Positions 11,126 to 19,961 are shown, numbered from the stretch's first letter. The stretch: DNA of 64,000 nucleotides from Brevundimonas sp. UBA6550 (GCF_002434505.1 NZ_DJKE01000008.1:733300-797299); one strand, 5' to 3'. Notes: a model not told the origin generated them from the sequence alone. Program-made: numbers and translations.

Positions 11126-13414
11126 GTGGACCGCATCATCGTCTGTATTGCGCGCGATCACGATTGGCGGGTCACACTGCTGGCCGCCCTGATCTGCATG
11201 GTCGGTATCGGCGTTTCGACCCACGTGATGGAGCGGGTGCGGCCGCGCGATCCGGCGGGAAGCCGCCGCGCCGTCGCCATGGCCACCATCGTCGGCGCCC
11301 TTTCGATCTGGTCGACCCATTTCGTGGCCATGCAGGGGTTCGTCGCCGGCGTGCCGGTTCGCTATGACCTGATGCTGACGCTGGCGTCGCTGATCGTGGC
11401 CCTGGCCATGATCGGCCTGACCATCGCCTCGACCCAGTTGGGCAAGGGGCGCGCCTGGCGGGTGATGGCGGCGGTGATCGCCGTCACCGGCATCGGCTCC
11501 ATGCATTATCTGGGCATGGCCGCGATTCAGGGGCCGGCTCAGATCAGTTGGGATCCGGCGCTGGTGGGGGCCTCCCTCGTCGCCGCGATGATCGTCGGCG
11601 GAACCACCTCCTTCTTCTACAGACGCGGCGGCCCGGCGAACCTGCTGATGACGACGATCGGTTTGTCGATGACCGTGCTGGTGCTCCATTTCCTGGGCAT
11701 GGCGGCCATGACCGTGGTCCCCGACCCCACGGTGCTTCACGACGACGGCCTGTCGCCCGCCGCCATGCGGGTGCTTGTCGGCGTGGTTCTGTTGCTGGTT
11801 TGCGGCGTCGGCGGGGCTCTGGCCGCCATGATCTATACGCGGCGCTCGTCTGATCTGCGCCGCATCCGCGAGGCGGTGGACGCCATGCCGGATGGGCTGG
11901 GCTTTTACGATTCGAAGGATCGACTGGTGCTGTGGAACGCCCGCTACGCCGAGTTGAACCCGGAACTGCAACCGCATCTGGTCGTCGGGCTGGCGTTCCG
12001 CGACGCCTTGCGCATCGGCATCGACCAGGGCCGCTACGACGAGGCGCTCGGTCGGGAGGACGAATGGCTGACCGAGCGCATTCAGGCGCGCCGTCAACTG
12101 TCCTCCAACATCGAACAGCAGGTCGGCGGCGGGCGTTGGCTTCGCGTTCAGGACCGTCGGACATCGGAAGGCGGCACCGTCGTCGTCTGCAACGACATCA
12201 CCGATCTGAAACGCGACGCCGAGGCCCTGGCCGAGGCGAAGGATGCGGCCGAGGCGGCCAATGTCGCCAAGAGCCAGTTTCTGGCCAATATGAGCCACGA
12301 GATCCGCACGCCGCTAAACGGCGTGATCGGCCTGTCCCAGGCGCTGGCCAAGACAGAACTGACCGCCGACCAGCGCGAGATGCTGGATCTGATGCAGGCC
12401 TCGGGCAGGACTTTGCAGACCCTGCTCAGCGATATCCTGGACCTGGCCCGCGTCGAATCGGGCAAGCTGGAGCTGACCGAGGACGCATTCGAGCTGGCGG
12501 TCGTGGTGCGAGAGGCGGCGCAGCTCTATGCCGAGAACGCCCGCCAGAAGCGTCTGGATTTCCATGTCGACATCGACCTGGAGGACGGGGTCTGGGTCAT
12601 GGGCGACGCGGTGCGCGTCAAACAGGTGCTGACCAATCTGATCTCCAACGCCGTGAAGTTCACCAGCCAGGGCTTTGTCGGCCTGGTCGTGCAGCAGGGC
12701 CAGGATCGGGATGGCCGGCCTGTGTTGCGCTTCACCGTCGAGGACAGCGGCATCGGCTTCGACGCGGCGACGCGCGAGCGCCTGTTCACCCGATTCGAGC
12801 AAGCCGACGGCGGCATCACGCGCAAGTTCGGCGGCTCGGGCCTGGGCCTGTCGATCTGCCGCCAGCTGGCGGACATGATGGGCGGCGATCTGGATTGCGA
12901 GAGCGAGCCGGGCAGCGGCGCGGCCTTCATCCTGACCCTGCCGCTCAAGCCCTGCGCCGCCCCCAAGACGCAGGAACCGGCCGACACGGCGGCGCAACAC
13001 GCCGATGGCGCACGCGCGGTCCGCATTCTGGTCGCCGACGACCACCCGACCAACCGGCGCGTTATCGAACTGATTCTGGCCCAGACTCCGGCCAAGATCG
13101 TCATGGCCGAGAACGGTGCCGAGGCGTTGGAGGCCTTCCGCGCCGACGTCTTCGACCTTGTGCTGATGGATATGCAAATGCCGGTCATGGACGGCCTGAC
13201 GGCGACGCAGGAGATTCGTCTGCACGAGGCGGCGATGGGTATGGCGCGCACGCCGATCGTCATGCTGACGGCCAACGCCATGCCCGAACACGTGGCCGCC
13301 GGACGAGCGGCGGGCGCCGACCATCACCTGGCCAAGCCTTTCAACGCGGCCGAACTGCTCAGCCTGGTGGCCGCGCCGGCCGCTCTCGTCAAGGATCGAG
13401 CGCAGGCGGCCTAG
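11126..13414 (+). CDS. Hybrid histidine kinase with N-terminal MHYT membrane sensor
   Basis: Residues 1-245 hold seven membrane helices with the repeated MHYT-type motifs (STHFVAMQGF, MHYLGMAAI, LHFLGMAAM), a sensor fold proposed to bind metal or gas ligands. It is followed by a PAS-like domain (about 250-370), HisKA with His in NMSHEIRTPLNGV, HATPase_c (NLISNAVKFTS, GSGLGLSICRQL) and a C-terminal receiver with Asp in VLMDMQMPVMDG. It starts at GTG 11126 behind GGGGGAGG. It is divergent from phoR and has no partner regulator or phosphotransferase nearby, so its output is unknown; a phosphorelay to a distant Hpt protein is typical of such hybrids. Confidence 0.92.
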   Translation: MDRIIVCIARDHDWRVTLLAALICMVGIGVSTHVMERVRPRDPAGSRRAVAMATIVGALSIWSTHFVAMQGFVAGVPVRYDLMLTLASLIVALAMIGLTIASTQLGKGRAWRVMAAVIAVTGIGSMHYLGMAAIQGPAQISWDPALVGASLVAAMIVGGTTSFFYRRGGPANLLMTTIGLSMTVLVLHFLGMAAMTVVPDPTVLHDDGLSPAAMRVLVGVVLLLVCGVGGALAAMIYTRRSSDLRRIREAVDAMPDGLGFYDSKDRLVLWNARYAELNPELQPHLVVGLAFRDALRIGIDQGRYDEALGREDEWLTERIQARRQLSSNIEQQVGGGRWLRVQDRRTSEGGTVVVCNDITDLKRDAEALAEAKDAAEAANVAKSQFLANMSHEIRTPLNGVIGLSQALAKTELTADQREMLDLMQASGRTLQTLLSDILDLARVESGKLELTEDAFELAVVVREAAQLYAENARQKRLDFHVDIDLEDGVWVMGDAVRVKQVLTNLISNAVKFTSQGFVGLVVQQGQDRDGRPVLRFTVEDSGIGFDAATRERLFTRFEQADGGITRKFGGSGLGLSICRQLADMMGGDLDCESEPGSGAAFILTLPLKPCAAPKTQEPADTAAQHADGARAVRILVADDHPTNRRVIELILAQTPAKIVMAENGAEALEAFRADVFDLVLMDMQMPVMDGLTATQEIRLHEAAMGMARTPIVMLTANAMPEHVAAGRAAGADHHLAKPFNAAELLSLVAAPAALVKDRAQAA

Positions 13415-13545
13415 GCGCGCCTTTCATAGTTGCGCCGCCGGTTCGATGCGTGTAATAGCCCGCGCTCTTGAATTCGAGGGTTCATGACCCCGCCGCGCGG
13501 GCCCAGGGTTGGCGCGGCGTTTCTGTTGTTGTTGAGGCGAGCCAC

Positions 13546-14178
13546 ATGGCCGAGATCATTCTGAACGTGGACGTCCGCGATGGCGTCGGCACCGGCGGCG
13601 CTCGCGCCGCGCGTCGCGCGGGTTTCGTGCCGGGCGTCCTTTACGGCGGCGACAAGGCCCCCGTCGCCATTTCGGTGAACGAGAAGGACTTCCGCAAGTC
13701 GCTCTACACCGGCAAGCTGCTGGGCCACCTGGTCACGCTGAAATACGGCGAAGAGACCCAGCCGGTCATCGCCAAGGACGTGCAGTTCGACCCGGTGTCG
13801 GACCGCCCCCTGCACTTCGACCTGATGCGCGTCGATGAAAAGGCCCCGGTCAAGATCGAGGTTCCGGTTCACTTCCTGAACGCCGACGAGGCGCCCTTCG
13901 CCCGCCAGGGCGGCTCGCTGGAAGTCGTTCGTCACGCCGTGGAAATCCTGGTCCGCGCCGACCAGATTCCGGAAGAACTGGTCGTCGACTTGGCCAAGTC
14001 GCAGATGGGCGACACCATCCGCATCTCGGACATCACCCTGCCCAAGGGCGCGGAAGCCACCATCACCGACCGCGACTTCGTGATCGCAACGATCAAGGTC
14101 TCCTCGGCCGCCCTGTCGGCCGCCGCCGACGAAGCCGCCGAAGCCGAAGCCGCGCCGGTCGAGAAGACCGAAGGCTAA
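13546..14178 (+). CDS. rplY: 50S ribosomal protein bL25 (CTC-type general stress form)
   Basis: A 210-residue bL25 of the long TL5/CTC type: an N-terminal 5S rRNA-binding domain (GARAARRAGFVPGVLYGG) and a C-terminal beta-domain (VPVHFLNADEAP), ending in an Ala/Glu-rich acidic tail. It binds 5S rRNA in the large subunit. ATG 13546 is preceded by GAGG at about 10 bases; an in-frame extension to 13468 lacks support. A strong terminator follows, and the MazEF-like pair then separates it from pth, its usual neighbour. Confidence 0.97.
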   Translation: MAEIILNVDVRDGVGTGGARAARRAGFVPGVLYGGDKAPVAISVNEKDFRKSLYTGKLLGHLVTLKYGEETQPVIAKDVQFDPVSDRPLHFDLMRVDEKAPVKIEVPVHFLNADEAPFARQGGSLEVVRHAVEILVRADQIPEELVVDLAKSQMGDTIRISDITLPKGAEATITDRDFVIATIKVSSAALSAAADEAAEAEAAPVEKTEG

Positions 14179-14203
14179 ACCTTCGTCTCTCCGACAAGAT
14201 CAC

Positions 14204-14236
14204 GCCCCGCCCGGCTCGCCGCGGCGGGGCTTTTCT
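14204..14236 (+). terminator. Intrinsic terminator after rplY
   Basis: GCCCCGCC (14204-14211) pairs with GGCGGGGC (14223-14230) and is followed by TTTTCTTT. It lies about 25 bases past the rplY stop and should isolate rplY from the toxin-antitoxin genes behind it. Confidence 0.85.
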
Positions 14237-14246
14237 TTGCCCGTGG

Positions 14247-14275
14247 TTGCACGGCGACAGGTGGCGCGCTACCTT
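14247..14275 (+). promoter_or_regulatory. Candidate promoter of the MazE-like gene, giving a nearly leaderless mRNA
   Basis: TTGCAC (14247-14252) and TACCTT (14270-14275) are spaced by 17 bases. The antitoxin ATG at 14283 lies only 8 bases past the -10 element and has no ribosome-binding site, so the transcript would start at or very near the start codon. Confidence 0.45.
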
Positions 14276-14282
14276 TCTCGAC

Positions 14283-14522
14283 ATGAACCTCCATGCGGCT
14301 CGGCCGGACAAGTACAAGCGCTATCGCGAGCGCAAGAAGGCCGCCGGGCTCAAGCAGGTGCGCGTCTGGGCGCTGGATCCCGATGCGCCCGGTTTCCGCG
14401 AACGACTGACGGCCGACCAGGCTCGCATTCGAGACAGCGAGAGCGAACGTGGCACGATCGCCTTCATCGAAGCCATGCTGACTGAAGATCTTGCACAGGA
14501 TGACGAGGCGGAAGCCTATTGA
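14283..14522 (+). CDS. Antitoxin of a MazEF/PemIK-type module (DUF3018-like)
   Basis: A 79-residue protein beginning MNLHAARPDKYKRYRE. The basic N-terminal segment with YRERKKAAGLKQVRVWALD is typical of the DUF3018 antitoxin-MazE-like family, which binds operator DNA; the acidic C-terminal end (MLTEDLAQDDEAEAY) would wrap and block the toxin. Its stop overlaps the toxin start (TTGA), the classic antitoxin-first coupling. The start at 14283 was preferred to an upstream TTG because the conserved part begins here; no Shine-Dalgarno is present, consistent with leaderless translation. Confidence 0.85.
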   Translation: MNLHAARPDKYKRYRERKKAAGLKQVRVWALDPDAPGFRERLTADQARIRDSESERGTIAFIEAMLTEDLAQDDEAEAY

Positions 14523-14845
14523 GGCGCGGGGACCTCATCACCGTCGCCGTGTCGGGCGACCACGGCAAGCCGCGCCCCGCCGTCGTCGTGCAGGCCGATA
14601 TCGTGGAAACGGGAACCGTTCTGGTCTGCCTGATGACCAGCGACATCGATAAGACCGCTCCCTATCGCCTGGCGTTGCAGCCCACGCCGGACAACGGGCT
14701 GAGAAAGCCCAGCCTCATCCAAGCCGACAAAATCTACCCGGTCGCCCTCGCCCGTTGTGGCGAAGTGATCGGCCGCCTCGCTCAAACGGAACGCGACATG
14801 CTCGACCTCCATCTCCTTTTCGTCCTCGGATTGGGCGCGGAATGA
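14519..14845 (+). CDS. MazF/PemK-family endoribonuclease toxin
   Basis: A 108-residue protein with the family opening RRGDLITVAVSGDHGKPRPA, in which the Gly-Asp and the Lys-Pro-Arg-Pro-Ala-Val-Val strand are diagnostic, and a later conserved segment around SLIQADKIYPV. MazF toxins cut mRNA at short sequence motifs when the antitoxin is lost. It starts at TTG 14519, overlapping the antitoxin stop, and its own stop overlaps the pth ATG (ATGA), so translation of toxin and pth is coupled. The module looks intact. Confidence 0.9.
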   Translation: MRRGDLITVAVSGDHGKPRPAVVVQADIVETGTVLVCLMTSDIDKTAPYRLALQPTPDNGLRKPSLIQADKIYPVALARCGEVIGRLAQTERDMLDLHLLFVLGLGAE

Positions 14846-15450
14846 TCATAATCGCAGGTCTGGGCAACCCCGGCGCCAAATACGAGAAGAACCGTCACAA
14901 CATCGGCTTCATGGCGGCCGACGAGATTTCGCGGCGGTGGCGATTCGGGCCGGAGCGCGCCAAGTTCCAGTCGATCATCGCCGAGGGCGACGTCGACGGG
15001 ACCAAGGTCCTGCTGATGAAGCCCCAGACCTATATGAACGAAAGCGGCCGGGCGGTCGGCGAGGCGGCGCGCTTCTACAAGATCAAGCCCAGCGAAATCA
15101 TCGTCTTTCATGACGAGATCGACCTGGCGCCCGGCCGTTTCCGTATGAAGACCGGCGGCGGCGCGGCGGGGCAGAACGGCATACGCAGCCTGATCAGTCA
15201 TCTGGGCGCCGACTTCCGTCGCGCCCGCATGGGCATCGGCCATCCCGGCGAGAAAGAGCTGGTCATGCCGCATGTGCTGGGCGACTTCCACAAGGCCGAA
15301 CAGCCCTGGCTGAACGCGCTGTTGCAGGCCTGCGCCGACGCCCTGCCCTTTGCGGTCGCCGGCGACGACGAACGCTATCAGGGCGAGGTCATGCGCCTGG
15401 CCCCCGCACCCAAGTTCAGCCCGCGCCAGGCGGCGCGCGGCGAGATTTAA
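14842..15450 (+). CDS. pth: Peptidyl-tRNA hydrolase
   Basis: A 202-residue Pth that releases tRNA from prematurely dropped peptidyl-tRNA. Family signatures are visible: AGLGNPGAKYEKNRHNIGFM with the catalytic His, the KPQTYMNESG segment with the substrate-binding Asn, FHDEIDL, and GGGAAGQNGIRS. Start at ATG 14842 overlaps the MazF stop by 4 bases. In related genomes this gene usually directly follows rplY; here it is translationally coupled to a toxin gene instead. Confidence 0.97.
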   Translation: MIIIAGLGNPGAKYEKNRHNIGFMAADEISRRWRFGPERAKFQSIIAEGDVDGTKVLLMKPQTYMNESGRAVGEAARFYKIKPSEIIVFHDEIDLAPGRFRMKTGGGAAGQNGIRSLISHLGADFRRARMGIGHPGEKELVMPHVLGDFHKAEQPWLNALLQACADALPFAVAGDDERYQGEVMRLAPAPKFSPRQAARGEI

Positions 15451-15499
15451 GACCGGGCGCCGTCTTCCGCTGTCGGTCGAAACGCCGTAGAGGCGAACG

Positions 15500-15886
15500 G
15501 TGACCCGATCCCAGGCCGACAACTGGTCGATTGCGAAATCGCTGGCCTTCCTGGCGGCGGTGTTCGCGCTCGTGATCGGCGCGCTGCTGCCGTTCGCGGC
15601 CCTGGCGGCGGTCCAGCCGGGCCATCCGCTGGTCATCTGTTCCGCCGAGGGGCCGCAGACGATCCAGTCGGGCGGCATGGACGGGCCGGTCAACAAGCAC
15701 GTCGGGGCCAAGTGCGCCGCCTGCGTCACCCCGCCCGTCGCCGCCCTGCCCTGCCCGCCGGCGCCCCAGCCTGCAACGCTCGTGCGCACCTTCGAGACGG
15801 TCGTCTATGCGCCCCTGGGCGTCAGCCCGCCGCCGCCCGCGCGGGCCCCGCCCCGCCCGCCGTCCACCGCCCCGCCCCAAGCCTGA
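15500..15886 (+). CDS. DUF2946-like membrane or secreted protein of a copper-uptake cluster
   Basis: A 128-residue protein from GTG 15500 (AGAGGCG upstream). Residues 13-37 are hydrophobic and act as a signal anchor; the middle carries an HVGAKCAACV segment, the His/Cys pattern that ends DUF2946 proteins, and the tail is Pro-rich. DUF2946 proteins are commonly found beside TonB receptors and PCuAC copper chaperones, which fits the three genes that follow. Metal binding by the His and Cys residues is inferred from the pattern. The family call is moderate because the protein is divergent. Confidence 0.65.
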   Translation: MTRSQADNWSIAKSLAFLAAVFALVIGALLPFAALAAVQPGHPLVICSAEGPQTIQSGGMDGPVNKHVGAKCAACVTPPVAALPCPPAPQPATLVRTFETVVYAPLGVSPPPPARAPPRPPSTAPPQA

Positions 15887-15953
15887 AATCCAGACCGCAT
15901 CCGCGACCGGCCTGCGCCGGTCGTGCCCGATCCGCTGATTTTCAGGACCTTCA

Positions 15954-18011
15954 ATGCTTTTTAGAACCCCTGCTGCTCCGTGCGCGCTGCTGGCGGCGGC
16001 CGTGGCCAGTCCGTCGCTGGCGCAGACCGTCGCCCCGACCCAGGTCGACAGCGTCGTCGTCACCGCCCGCCGCAGCGCCTATGATCCGCCCGTCGTGGCC
16101 GAGGCGCGCGCGCGTCTCAGCCGCACGCCCGGCGCGGTCGCCGTCATCTCTGCCGAATCCTACGCCGATCGCTATGCGCCCAATCTGGCGGACGTCCTGC
16201 GCGACGCGCCCGGCGTCTATGCGCAAAAGAAGTGGGGCGGCGACATCCGCCTGTCGATCCGGGGATCGGGCATCGGCAACGCCAGCCATAACCGAGGCGT
16301 GCTGCTGGCCCAGGACGGCGTGCCGTTCAACGAGGCCGACGGCTTCGGCGACTTCCAACTGATAGATCCGCTGATCGCCCGCTACACCGAGGTCTATAAG
16401 GGCGGCAACGCTCTTCGGTTCGGCGGTTCGCTGCTGGGCGGGGCGGTGAATCTGGTCACGCCAACGGGTCGAACGGCGGATGCATATCTGGGCCTGCGGC
16501 TGGATGGCGGATCTTACGGCACGGCGCGCCTTCATGGCGAGACGGCGGGGGTTCGCGGCGATTGGGACGGTTTCGCCGCCGTCACGGGCCAGACGGCGGA
16601 CGGCTGGCGCGACCACAGCGCGGGCCGATCCGTGCACCTGTCCGCCAATCTGGGCCGCGCATTCGGTCAGGATCGCGAGGTGCGACTGCTGGTGTCCGGC
16701 GGCGACATCCATCAGGACATCCCCGGAAGCCTGACCCTGCCCCAGCTGAAGACCGATCCGACCCAGGCGGCGACCGCAAGCACGACCCTGAACTACCAGC
16801 GCAACATGGCCGCGCTGCGCACCACGCTGCAGGCCCGCTGGCGGCTGGACGATGCGACCGTGTTCGAGGGCGCCGTCTATGGCGCGTGGAAGGATCTGGA
16901 CCATCCCATCTTTCAGGTCGTCGATCAGCAGAGCCGAAACCAGGGCGTCTTCGGTCGATTCGATTGGCGGGGTTCGGTCGCGGGCCTGCGCGCCGACGCC
17001 TTCTACGGCGCCTGGTATCGGCAGGGCGATCTGGACGCCAAACAGTGGATCAATCAGGCGGGATCGCACGGCGACCTGCGCGCCCGCAGCTTCCAGAACG
17101 CAACAGCCCTGGATGTCTTCGCCGAGGGCCGCCTTTTCGTGACCGAACGCCTGGCCCTGGTCGGCGGCGGCACGTGGGGCAAGGCCCGGCGCGACTATCG
17201 CAGCTATGCCGTGCCCGGTGTGGCAGAGACCTTCGATCTGACGACGCGCGCGACCTACGACGGGTTCTCGCCGCGCATCGGCCTGTTGTGGGAAGCGCAG
17301 GACGGGGCCCAGGTCTTCGCCAACCTTACCCGGTCGATGGAGCCGCCTAACTTCTCGGCCCTGTCGCCCACGGCCGGCGGCTTCCAGCCCCTGGTTCCGC
17401 AGCAGGCGACGACCGCAGAGATCGGGACACGGGGCCGACGCGGCGCCCTGACCTGGGATCTGACGGCCTATCGCGCCGAACTGAAGCACGAACTGCTGAA
17501 CTTCATTCCCGACGCGGCCTTGGGCCTGCCGGCCGCGACGTTCAACGCCGGGCCGACCGTTCACCAGGGAATCGAGGCCGGACTTGACTGGCGTTTCGCG
17601 CCGCAATGGCGTCTGCGCCAGACTTATGGCTGGTCGGACTTCCGCTTTGACGGAGACAAGGTCTATGGCGACGCCCGTCTGCCGGTCGTCCCGCCGCATC
17701 TGTATCGGGCGGAGCTGCGCTATGACCACCCGTCAGGCTGGTTCGCTGCGCCTTCGCTGGAATGGTCGGTGGCGGACGCTTGGGTCGATTATCGCAACAC
17801 GCTGAAGTCGCCCGCCTACGCCGTGGCCAATCTGAATCTGGGTTGGACCGTGCGGCCGGGGTTGGCGGTCTTCGCCGACGCCCGCAATCTGTTCGACACG
17901 ATCTATGTGTCCAACTTCGGCGCGGTGACCGACGCGCGGATCGCGTCGACGGCCGTCTTCTTCCCCGGCGAGGGCCGCTCCGCCTACGTCGGCGTCAGGG
18001 TCAGCTACTGA
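15954..18011 (+). CDS. TonB-dependent outer-membrane receptor, probably for copper or a metal chelate
   Basis: A 685-residue receptor with signal peptide (cleavage near SLAQ), a plug domain (VVVTARRSAYDPPVV, LADVLRDAPGVYAQ, LSIRGSGIGN, GGSLLGGAVNLVTPTG) and a C-terminal beta-barrel ending in aromatic VRVSY, typical of outer-membrane proteins. The context of DUF2946 before it and a PepSY protein and PCuAC chaperone after it points to copper uptake, as in OprC/NosA-type clusters; an iron-siderophore substrate cannot be excluded from sequence alone. Its stop overlaps the next start (TGATG). Confidence 0.85.
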   Translation: MLFRTPAAPCALLAAAVASPSLAQTVAPTQVDSVVVTARRSAYDPPVVAEARARLSRTPGAVAVISAESYADRYAPNLADVLRDAPGVYAQKKWGGDIRLSIRGSGIGNASHNRGVLLAQDGVPFNEADGFGDFQLIDPLIARYTEVYKGGNALRFGGSLLGGAVNLVTPTGRTADAYLGLRLDGGSYGTARLHGETAGVRGDWDGFAAVTGQTADGWRDHSAGRSVHLSANLGRAFGQDREVRLLVSGGDIHQDIPGSLTLPQLKTDPTQAATASTTLNYQRNMAALRTTLQARWRLDDATVFEGAVYGAWKDLDHPIFQVVDQQSRNQGVFGRFDWRGSVAGLRADAFYGAWYRQGDLDAKQWINQAGSHGDLRARSFQNATALDVFAEGRLFVTERLALVGGGTWGKARRDYRSYAVPGVAETFDLTTRATYDGFSPRIGLLWEAQDGAQVFANLTRSMEPPNFSALSPTAGGFQPLVPQQATTAEIGTRGRRGALTWDLTAYRAELKHELLNFIPDAALGLPAATFNAGPTVHQGIEAGLDWRFAPQWRLRQTYGWSDFRFDGDKVYGDARLPVVPPHLYRAELRYDHPSGWFAAPSLEWSVADAWVDYRNTLKSPAYAVANLNLGWTVRPGLAVFADARNLFDTIYVSNFGAVTDARIASTAVFFPGEGRSAYVGVRVSY

Positions 18012-19381
18012 TGGCGGGGCGGCCGAACCCTCAGGCGTCGCACGCCTTGTCCGGCGCCTATCGCGCCGTATGGCGATGGCATTTCTACGCCGGCGTCTTC
18101 GTCATGCCCGTCCTGATGCTGCTGGCCCTGACGGGGGGCCTGTATCTGTTCAAGGACGAGATCGACGGTCTGGTCTATCGCGACATGATCTGCGTGCCGG
18201 TGGCCCAGAGCCAGGAGGCCCAAAGCCAGGTCGGGCCCGAGACCTGGGCGGCCCATGCCGCGACGGCCGCCGGCGGCGGGCGGGTGGCCAATCTGGTCGC
18301 GCCTGCACGGGCCGACGAGGCCGTTCGGCTGCGTGTGGACCAGCCGGATGGGGCGCAAAAGACCGTCTTCGTCGATCCCCATACCGGGCGCGTGACGGGC
18401 GTGATCTCGGCGGGCGGGGTGATGGAGCTTATCAAGAAGCTGCACAGCCTCACCCTGCTCGGTCGGCCGTTCAATATTCTGGTCGAGATCGTCGCCGGCT
18501 GGACCATCGTCCTGTTCGCCACGGGCCTTTATTTGTGGCAGCCGCGCGGGCGTGCGGTGGCGACCTTTGCGCCGCAGACGGCCGACAGCCGGCGTCGGCC
18601 CTTCTGGCGCGACCTGCACGCCCTGACGGGCTTCTACGTCGGCGGGGTCGTGCTGTTTCTGGCGGTTACGGGCATGCCTTGGTCGGCGGTCTGGGGCGAC
18701 CGCGTCATGGGCTGGGTCAAGGAGACCGGCTGGGGCCGTCCGCCCGCCCCGGTCGCCGGCGCCTGGCAGCGCGCCCAGCACCATGATGCGCCCATCGGCG
18801 CCGGCTGGACCATGGAGGGCATGGTGATGACGCACGATCACGCCGGTCACGGCGCCCTGGCGCAGGTGATGCGCGCCGCCGACGCGGCGGGCCTGGCCCG
18901 CCCCTATGCGATCAACATCCCAGCGAGCGAGGGCACGGCCTATACGGTCACGACCCAGGCCCGCCGCGTTCAGGACAGCCGCTCCCTCTATATCGACGGC
19001 GCGTCGGGCCGGGTGCTGGGCGACATCGGTTATGACCAGTTCGGCGCGGGGGCCAAGGCCATCGAACTGGGCATCTACACCCACCAGGGCACGCAGTTCG
19101 GCCAGGCCAACCGCATCGTCATGCTGCTGGGCTGCATCGGCGTCTGGGTGCTGGCGATCAGCGGCCTGGTCATGTGGTGGAAGCGACGACCGCCCGACCT
19201 GTCTCGCCGTCGCCTGGGCGCCCCGCCCGCCCCGCCCGGACCCCGCGTGCGCGCCGCCGTCCTCGGCATCGTTCTTCCCCTCGCCATCCTCTATCCCCTG
19301 ACGGGACTGAGCCTGGTCGCGGCCGTATTGCTCGATCGAGCCGTTCGACCGATGATCCGGCGCCGTTCCGCCGCCTCCTGA
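18011..19381 (+). CDS. PepSY-associated transmembrane protein (metal reductase-like)
   Basis: A 456-residue inner-membrane protein of the PepSY_TM family: first helix (FYAGVFVMPVLMLLALTGGL), a periplasmic PepSY-like region ending near VFVDPHTGRVTGVI, the conserved HSLTLLG, then two central helices, a His-rich loop (MTHDHAGHGA) and C-terminal helices. Such proteins accompany TonB receptors and are thought to reduce or release the imported metal at the inner membrane. Start ATG 18011 overlaps the receptor stop by one base, showing one operon. The His-rich loop would suit copper binding (inference). Confidence 0.88.
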   Translation: MAGRPNPQASHALSGAYRAVWRWHFYAGVFVMPVLMLLALTGGLYLFKDEIDGLVYRDMICVPVAQSQEAQSQVGPETWAAHAATAAGGGRVANLVAPARADEAVRLRVDQPDGAQKTVFVDPHTGRVTGVISAGGVMELIKKLHSLTLLGRPFNILVEIVAGWTIVLFATGLYLWQPRGRAVATFAPQTADSRRRPFWRDLHALTGFYVGGVVLFLAVTGMPWSAVWGDRVMGWVKETGWGRPPAPVAGAWQRAQHHDAPIGAGWTMEGMVMTHDHAGHGALAQVMRAADAAGLARPYAINIPASEGTAYTVTTQARRVQDSRSLYIDGASGRVLGDIGYDQFGAGAKAIELGIYTHQGTQFGQANRIVMLLGCIGVWVLAISGLVMWWKRRPPDLSRRRLGAPPAPPGPRVRAAVLGIVLPLAILYPLTGLSLVAAVLLDRAVRPMIRRRSAAS

Positions 19382-19393
19382 AAGGCCCGACCC

Positions 19394-19888
19394 ATGACCA
19401 TCAAATCCGCACTCTCCGCCGCACCCGTCCTCCTTCTGGCGCTGAGCGCCTGCAATCCATCGCAGCCGGCCAGGACGCCCGCCGATGCGGGCCCGGCCGC
19501 CGCCGTCGCCGCCGCCGACGCCTGGTGCCGTCCGTCGCCGAACGGGGCCAAGGCGGGCGGCTGCTACGTCACCCTGACGGCCGCGACCGACGACCGATTG
19601 ACCGGCGGCTCCACCCCGCGCGCCGGAATGCTGCAGGTTCACGAGATGAAGACCGAGAACGGCATGATGACCATGAGCGAAATGGCCCAGGGCCTGCCGC
19701 TGCCGGCGGGCGAAGCGGTCGCCCTGGCGCCCGGCGGCGCCCATCTGATGCTGATGGAGCTGACCGCCCCGCTGGTCGCCGGCGAGACCGTGCCCCTGAC
19801 CCTGAACTTCGCCGACGCCGCGCCGGTGACCGTTCAGGCCAAGGTGCGTCAGCCGGCGATGGCGGGCATGGATCACGGCGCCCATTGA
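19394..19888 (+). CDS. PCu(A)C-family copper chaperone lipoprotein
   Basis: A 164-residue protein with a lipoprotein signal (lipobox around LALSAC), followed by a PCu(A)C domain. The copper-binding His/Met pattern is visible: HEMKTENGMMTM and, about 40 residues later, GGAHLMLMEL. The tail ends MAGMDHGAH, a second His/Met-rich site. Family members carry Cu(I) in the periplasm and load cytochrome oxidase CuA centres. It follows the PepSY gene by 12 bases, completing a four-gene metal module. Confidence 0.92.
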   Translation: MTIKSALSAAPVLLLALSACNPSQPARTPADAGPAAAVAAADAWCRPSPNGAKAGGCYVTLTAATDDRLTGGSTPRAGMLQVHEMKTENGMMTMSEMAQGLPLPAGEAVALAPGGAHLMLMELTAPLVAGETVPLTLNFADAAPVTVQAKVRQPAMAGMDHGAH

Positions 19889-19899
19889 GCCCTTTTGAA

Positions 19900-19943
19900 G
19901 CGCGAGCCTGACAAACCCGTTCGAACGGGTTAAAGGCTCGCGC
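19900..19943 (+). other. Long two-part hairpin between the copper module and ychF
   Basis: GCGCGAGCCT (19900-19909) pairs with AGGCTCGCGC (19934-19943), and inside it is a perfect 18-bp palindrome (19914-19931). No T-run follows, so it is not a standard terminator. It ends 18 bases before the ychF ATG and could be an attenuator, an RNase processing site or a cruciform. Confidence 0.6.
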
Positions 19944-19961
19944 CTTCTCCAAGGAATACCC

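Noticed and set aside
10976..12298. Long N-terminal extension of PhoR
   Set aside because: It is antisense to the MHYT kinase and contains low-complexity Arg/His/Gly-rich sequence typical of shadow frames.
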